Shown here in pieces: positions 58,930 through 64,000 of a stretch of 64,000 nt of DNA (the first letter of the stretch is position 1; the number at the start of each line of letters is the position of its first letter). Source of the DNA: Gyromitra esculenta (Eukaryota; Ascomycota; Pezizomycetes; Pezizales; Discinaceae). The position numbers and the translations under genes are program-made. The notes beneath the pieces are model-generated. The model ran no database searches and was not told the DNA's origin. It saw only the letters and a program-made list of their open reading frames with translations. Location: NCBI GenBank assembly GCA_038503075.1, contig JBCAML010000021.1, positions 310,001 through 374,000 on the forward strand. The letters are read 5' to 3'.

Positions 58930-61459
58930 ATGTCTTCTTTCGAGCAAAAACCGAGTTAATCGCTGAGGACGAGCTTGGGGCGATGTTTCGATATCTGGGC
59001 GTTTTTTTATATAAATATGTTCTGTTTTGATTGACGGAGTCTGAAATGACTGTGGGATTGCTTCGCGCGACGGGATACAGGAGTTTAGTTTTTTTTTTCT
59101 TTTCCACAACCTTCGGGTAGTCGTCTTGTTTCATTTGTCGTTTTTTATCAAGAATTTTTATCTGTTTTCTCGAGTTAACCGTCTTTTGCAGTTTTCAATT
59201 GATGGTTGGGTTTTTCTTGGCTTGTTTGTAATACTTACTTTTCAATGGAACCATGATGAAATTCGGGATTGATTGGTTTTTCTGGCTTGCTTGATCTTCG
59301 TTCGGAAAACACGGTTTCTTATTATGATGTCGGACTCTGGGGCTCTTTTTGTTATAGCTGGCTCCTTTTTTGGGACAGAGAATAAAACCACAATCGTTCA
59401 CCTCCATACTATCTCGCAAGCGCTCTCCTCATTGGGGAATACATAATCCGTGTTGCTTTTGAACAGTGAACAACAGCTGCTCGCTGTGTACCGAGGAATA
59501 GATAACGCTTGGCGACTACTTAGGAAAGGGGCGCACGGTGCCGCCGCTCGTTGCAGTGGAGGTTGGATGTTTCATTTTACTGGAAAAGGGAAGGTGATCC
59601 CGCAATGGAGAGCCGGTATGGGGTTGAATAGCAACCAGTTGGACAAGGCTCGCGAAGAGAGAACGAGAGGTTGTTTACCCCAGAGAACGCACGGGGGAGG
59701 TTATTGTGAGCACGGGATTTGGTGGAGGGGGTAAAGGATTGGCGACCAACTGATGGCGAAAATGTGAGCCATCGAATCGCTATTCCGTGCATTTAGCTAC
59801 TAGTTACATACGAATGTCGAGAAGAAGAGGATGCAAGTGCAGGACTGGCGCGACAGTGCCCTGGGGGGGCTGCTAGTGGGTTTTATGGCCAGTAGCGAGA
59901 GATTGTTGCCGCCGGGAGGGACTCGCCAGCGAAATGGCTGGTCGGGAGCGGGATCATGGCGTTGGGGTTCATTTCCCATTTCTCATTTCCCATTTCTGCC
60001 CAGAACGAGGCTCCGTCCAAGGTTCGGTTGAGAGTGCGCCAGTGCCAACCGAGGAAGACTCGCAGGCTTGTTTCTCGTTCCCCTCCTCCACCTGCAGCCT
60101 TCTTTCGCTTCCTCCGTCTGGGGTTTTGTTTTATTTCCATCTGGCTGTCCGTTCCTTTTCTGTATAGTTTTGTCTGCCTTTTTCTGCAATTCTCCCCAAG
60201 AACGATATTCCCGCTCACTCAATCTCGCTCGTCTCTCGCTCTTCTCTCGCTCCAGCCGTTCACAATAATAGAAATAATAACAGGTACATAGCGGCCCAGG
60301 GTCTTGGTCTTGGTCTTGGTCTTTCTTGGATGGCAGCAGTGCCTGTACCCAGCCAGCCAGTCAATCCGCCACCACGGCAACCAAAGTAGCTTTTCTCGCA
60401 CTTCCCTTCCCTTCTTTCCCTTTGAAGGCTTCCGACCGTGAAATCGGCAGCCGCGGGACAGACACTTTCTTCTGCTGCTCGTTTCCCTTCTTGCAATTGG
60501 GGTCCACGCTTTCTCTCTTTCTCTCTTTCTTTCTTTCCTTCTTTCCTTCTCGTCTTTCATATCCACATTCACATCGCAAAGTATACGGCATCAGATCTCT
60601 CGGCGAACTGAACTGAACTGTTCTATACTGCACTGTACGGTTATCGCCATACTCCCGTCCGTCGTCTCGCCTCGCTTCTGTAAATTCCCCTTTCCATCCA
60701 TTTTTAAATTTTAAATTGAATCCTGGCCTGGGCCTCTCTCTCCTGTCCCAAGGTCCCTCCTCCCCCCCCAGCCCTGCTGTTTTAGCCGTTCTCCATTCGT
60801 TGGCGCTGTCGCCTAATCAGAAAACACAACCAACACCCATCAACGCTCATTAAACTTCCCTCACACTCTCTAATTCATCGTCAGGTCGTTCCCTTTCCTG
60901 ACCACACCCACCCCCCATCAACCTCAACCAACACAGCAACAACTTCTCCATCACAGTGAGAATCGTCTCCATCTCCTCCTCCTCCTCCTCCTCCTCCTCC
61001 TCCTCCCCCCTTCCCTCCCTTTCTCTTCTTATCTCGAGAGCAAGCTCCTGCCGACTCGTCTCCCTCTCAACTTCCACCCGACGTCGTTGCTTCGGCAGGA
61101 TCCTTCTCTCGTTACCCCCCCCTGTTTCCTTCCCACGGGGCTGAAGCAAAGAAGTACTTTGTTTCTTCACACGAGGCTACTTTCTTAGTTTTGGGTTTCC
61201 AGGAACAGGTTTATCAGGGTTTTTATTTCACTGTTTATTTATTTATTCTTCTTTAGTCCTTCGCGTTGGGAGGAGGTCGGGAGATCCATCTCAGCAAGGA
61301 TAAGCGAGAAGAAAAGAAGGGTCCTTCACAAAAAAAAAAAAAACAAGGACGCGATCAATTCTTTTTTTCGCAAGAAGCTGTGTTTTTTTTTCTTACTTTC
61401 TTTTCTTGCTCACTATTTCATCCTTCTAGACGAAGTGCTGTGGTAGACTTTCAGATAAG
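58930..61459. other. intergenic region and long leader of the PSR gene
   Basis: No gene seen. The last 1 kb is strongly pyrimidine-rich (CTTT tracts near 60515-60550 and (CTC)n at about 60972-61006) and is probably promoter plus 5' UTR of the phosphatase gene. A GGTCTT tandem lies near 60298-60324. Confidence 0.45.
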
Positions 61460-63500
61460 ATGGACTCGGAAAGAGCAGTGCCTGTGAATGGGAATGGGGA
61501 CATAGCGATCGCGCAGGAGTCTAAAGCTCATCCTACCGTAACGGGTGCGTCTTGTCATCTTCATCACCCACCCACCCCTCCCTATCACGTCAAATCATAG
61601 CTTTGGCCTTTATCTATTCCTCCACCCCTGGCTTAACTGTTCGCATATGCTGCTACGTACTGATAGTGCTATACAATATAGATCCATCAGGCCCTACACC
61701 CCCAGTGCGCTCTTCATCAATCCCTGTTTCGGACGAAGCTCCAAAGCTCCCATCAGACTCAACTGTCAGCCCCACAGCTCTGGATACTAATGCCTCTTCT
61801 TCTCAAAAGCGAAATTCTCTGTTGGCAGTTCCTACACGGACATCTTCTACTAAGAACGCCGAGCATTCGCCCACATCAACAAGCAGCACCGCTGTTACGG
61901 CGACTGGGGATATAGACGCTGCGTCTACCGCTAGCCGGAAAAGGCAGAAGAAGGGGCTTCCGGGTAGAAGTGGTTCGAGTAGTTTGGTGGGGAGAGATGG
62001 AAGGCAGAGACAGGGGGGGATAGGGAGGTTTTTTGGGTTCCTATGCTGTCGTGAGTCATCGGATGATGAGAACCCGAGCTCACGCAAGGCCGATGCAAGG
62101 CGAGGCTCAGCATCTTCCCGAAGATCAATACCGGTCGAGAAGGAGCATAAAACCACCGCGAAGGACAGCGGCGTCGGCGACTCGAAGGATGCTGTAGAGA
62201 CCGGAGGGCTTGGGGAGAACTCTGTGGAGAGTAATGGCAAGCCGGAGGGCTCATCGGTACCCCCCATCGTACTGAATTCTGGAAGTGGAGAGAAGGATGA
62301 CGACAAGATCAAAACAGCGGATGGACTTGTTGGAGAGAAGATTGTCGTGAAAGACAACTCTGCGGCTGAGGAAGCTAGTGGGGCGAGCGAGGAAAAGAGG
62401 CTATCGTTGTTGGATACCACACCCACCGCAACTGTGCAGGCCCCCACCCCAACGGAACCAGTTAGCGAGAAAGATGATACTTCCTCGTTAGAACTTGGTC
62501 CCACTTCATCCTTCGGATCGCCGACAGAATCGATTATCAGAAAGGAGGAAGACGTTGAGATGAGAGATGTCCACTCAGATGATGCCTCAAGCGATGATGG
62601 CCACAAAGGTACCCCGCTTACCGAGTTGCCGCCCCCACGTGTGGAAGAGCCGCCGCGGGGTGATAGTGATTCCGACGATGAGTCGGAACCAGAACATACC
62701 CATGAACACGACGGCGAACTAGTACAGACACCACCACAGGTTGACGAAGGGCAGAAATGGCTGTTACCCCCCGTTGCGCCTAGGTTTGAGGGAAAGAAGT
62801 GTTTGGTTTTGGATTTGGACGAGACTTTGGTGCACAGTAGTTTTAAGGTATTTGTTGAATCTTCCTGCTAGCGATGTTCATCTGATGTTCATCCAGATGC
62901 TAACTGAAGAATTAGGTATTACACCAGGCCGATTTCACTATCCCGGTGGAGATCGAGGGCAACTACCACAACGTCTACGTCATCAAGAGGCCTGGAGTAG
63001 ATCAGTTTATGAAGAGAGTTGGAGAGTTGTATGAGGTTGTTGTATTCACAGCTTCCGTCTCTAAGGTTGATATACCCCTCTTTTGTTATTTTTGAGGCGT
63101 GTCTGACATGTTATTGCAGTACGGCGATCCGCTGCTCGATCAGCTCGACATCCACCATGTCGTCCATCATAGGCTTTTTAGGGAGAGTTGCTTTAACCAC
63201 CAAGGCAACTACGTCAAGGTACATCTAATAGCCTATTCATTCTGTATTTGTTGTATTGATACTGATTGGAGGGGCTTTTTTTTATAGGATCTCTCCCAAC
63301 TGGGCCGTGATCTTAAGGATACCATCATCATCGATAATTCTCCAACAAGTTACATCTTTCATCCCCAGCACGCGGTCCCGATCAGCAGTTGGTTTTCAGA
63401 TGCTCATGATAACGAGCTTTTAGATTTAATTCCAGTGCTCGAGGATTTGTCCACAGTGGATGTACGAGATGTCACCCTGGTTTTGGATGTTTCACTTTAA
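61460..63500 (+). CDS. PSR1: PSR1/PSR2-type HAD phosphatase (SCP/NIF family)
   Basis: Exons: 61460-61544, 61682-62847, 62916-63065, 63120-63218, 63288-63500; 570 residues, all phases consistent. The C-terminal 165 residues form the FCP1/SCP-type phosphatase domain: [17 protein letters not shown] with the catalytic DLDET at about 406-410 (the first Asp is the phospho-acceptor), [62 protein letters not shown], and the end VTLVLDVSL. Yeast Psr1/Psr2 are plasma-membrane phosphatases needed for sodium-stress response and Whi2-linked general stress. Upstream lies a disordered Ser/Glu-rich region with [13 protein letters not shown] near residue 150; its Cys pair may be palmitoylated like the N-terminal cysteines of yeast Psr1. 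Confidence 0.95.
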
Positions 63501-64000
63501 GAAGTGCAATATTTCCGGAATGATGTGATGGTATATGTTGTTGCTTGATCTTTCTTTTTGTGTATTTGTGTTGAGGTGATATCTGGTGTTTCTTGTGCTG
63601 TTTGTACACTGCATTATTTCCTAAGGGATGGCAAAAAAACAAAAGCGGGACTATTCGAGGAAGGAAGGAAACCGATCTAATAAAAATGGGCGATATATGG
63701 AGGATTGGTAAATATAAAAATACCATGGGTGTACGGGCGATGGGTATACGTTGCGAGATCTTCATTCTAAATTTGTTATAATTGCCAGGAGCACGGGTCT
63801 TTTGTTTTGAGTCTGGTTGCCTTTTTTTCTTCTTCTCTTTCTTTGAGGTCGTCTAGCCGTGTTTCATTTTGTCGACCTGATTCTCTTTTTCATCTTCTGT
63901 TTCTTTGTGTTTTGTTAGCCATTCGTGGTTGTGATTTATGTCGTGATTTTGCAAATGGAGAGAGGGATCGATTCCTCCCATCTAACTGCTAGCTGGCCGC
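63501..64000. other. 3' UTR and spacer
   Basis: AT-rich DNA after the phosphatase stop codon. No further gene seen before the window ends. Confidence 0.5.

Noticed and set aside
60956..61144. Ser-rich frame over the (CTC)n tract
   Set aside because: A simple-sequence artefact within the leader of the phosphatase gene.
1..64000. CRISPR array, rRNA genes, or prokaryotic operons
   Set aside because: No regularly spaced direct repeats or rRNA sequence seen; intron-rich genes show the DNA is eukaryotic.

Overview
The window is nuclear DNA of a filamentous ascomycete (Pezizomycotina; class not resolved). Evidence: short GT-AG introns of about 50-80 bases interrupt nearly every gene, tRNA genes carry small introns, and the proteins are typical fungal ones (abaA-type TEA factor, DBP4 helicase, PSR-type phosphatase, STB6-like protein, auxin-efflux-type carrier). 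One degraded gene carries stop codons of the kind left by repeat-induced point mutation (RIP).

Layout. 0-4.7 kb: spacer with a small unknown gene (minus) and three inverted-repeat elements. 4.7-7.3 kb: SAP-domain protein (plus). 7.6 kb: tRNA-Ile with intron (minus). 8.0-10.9 kb: DUF4238 protein with C-terminal membrane segments (minus). 11.7-13.3 kb: dead Kelch gene (plus). 14.9-24.3 kb: a minus-strand run of a divergent ketopantoate hydroxymethyltransferase, an EFM2/FAM86-like protein methyltransferase, an STB6-like protein and a frameshifted kinase-like gene. 26.1 kb: tRNA-Lys with intron. 27.2-29.3 kb: CTNNBL1-like Armadillo protein (minus). 30.6-33.5 kb: auxin-efflux-carrier-family transporter in about twelve exons (minus), divergent from abaA at 35.4-37.6 kb (plus). 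37.6-45.3 kb: gene-poor, with several snap-back inverted repeats. 45.4-46.6 kb: F-box/ankyrin gene split by a minisatellite. 47.9-50.4 kb: DBP4 (minus). 51.6-52.1 kb: secreted cysteine-containing protein (minus). 52.1-58.1 kb: mostly empty, one orphan ORF. 58.6 kb: small conserved fungal protein. 61.5-63.5 kb: PSR1-like phosphatase (plus).

Most genes are unrelated housekeeping or regulatory genes; I see no operon-like or biosynthetic cluster. Many exon chains were rebuilt by eye from splice sites plus family resemblance, so individual junctions need transcript support. The most unusual features are a set of short imperfect inverted-repeat (MITE-like) elements of several unrelated families, strong over-representation of the palindrome TACATGTA in non-coding DNA, a ketopantoate hydroxymethyltransferase that lacks two active-site residues, and genes broken or altered by RIP-like stops, a frameshift or a minisatellite.
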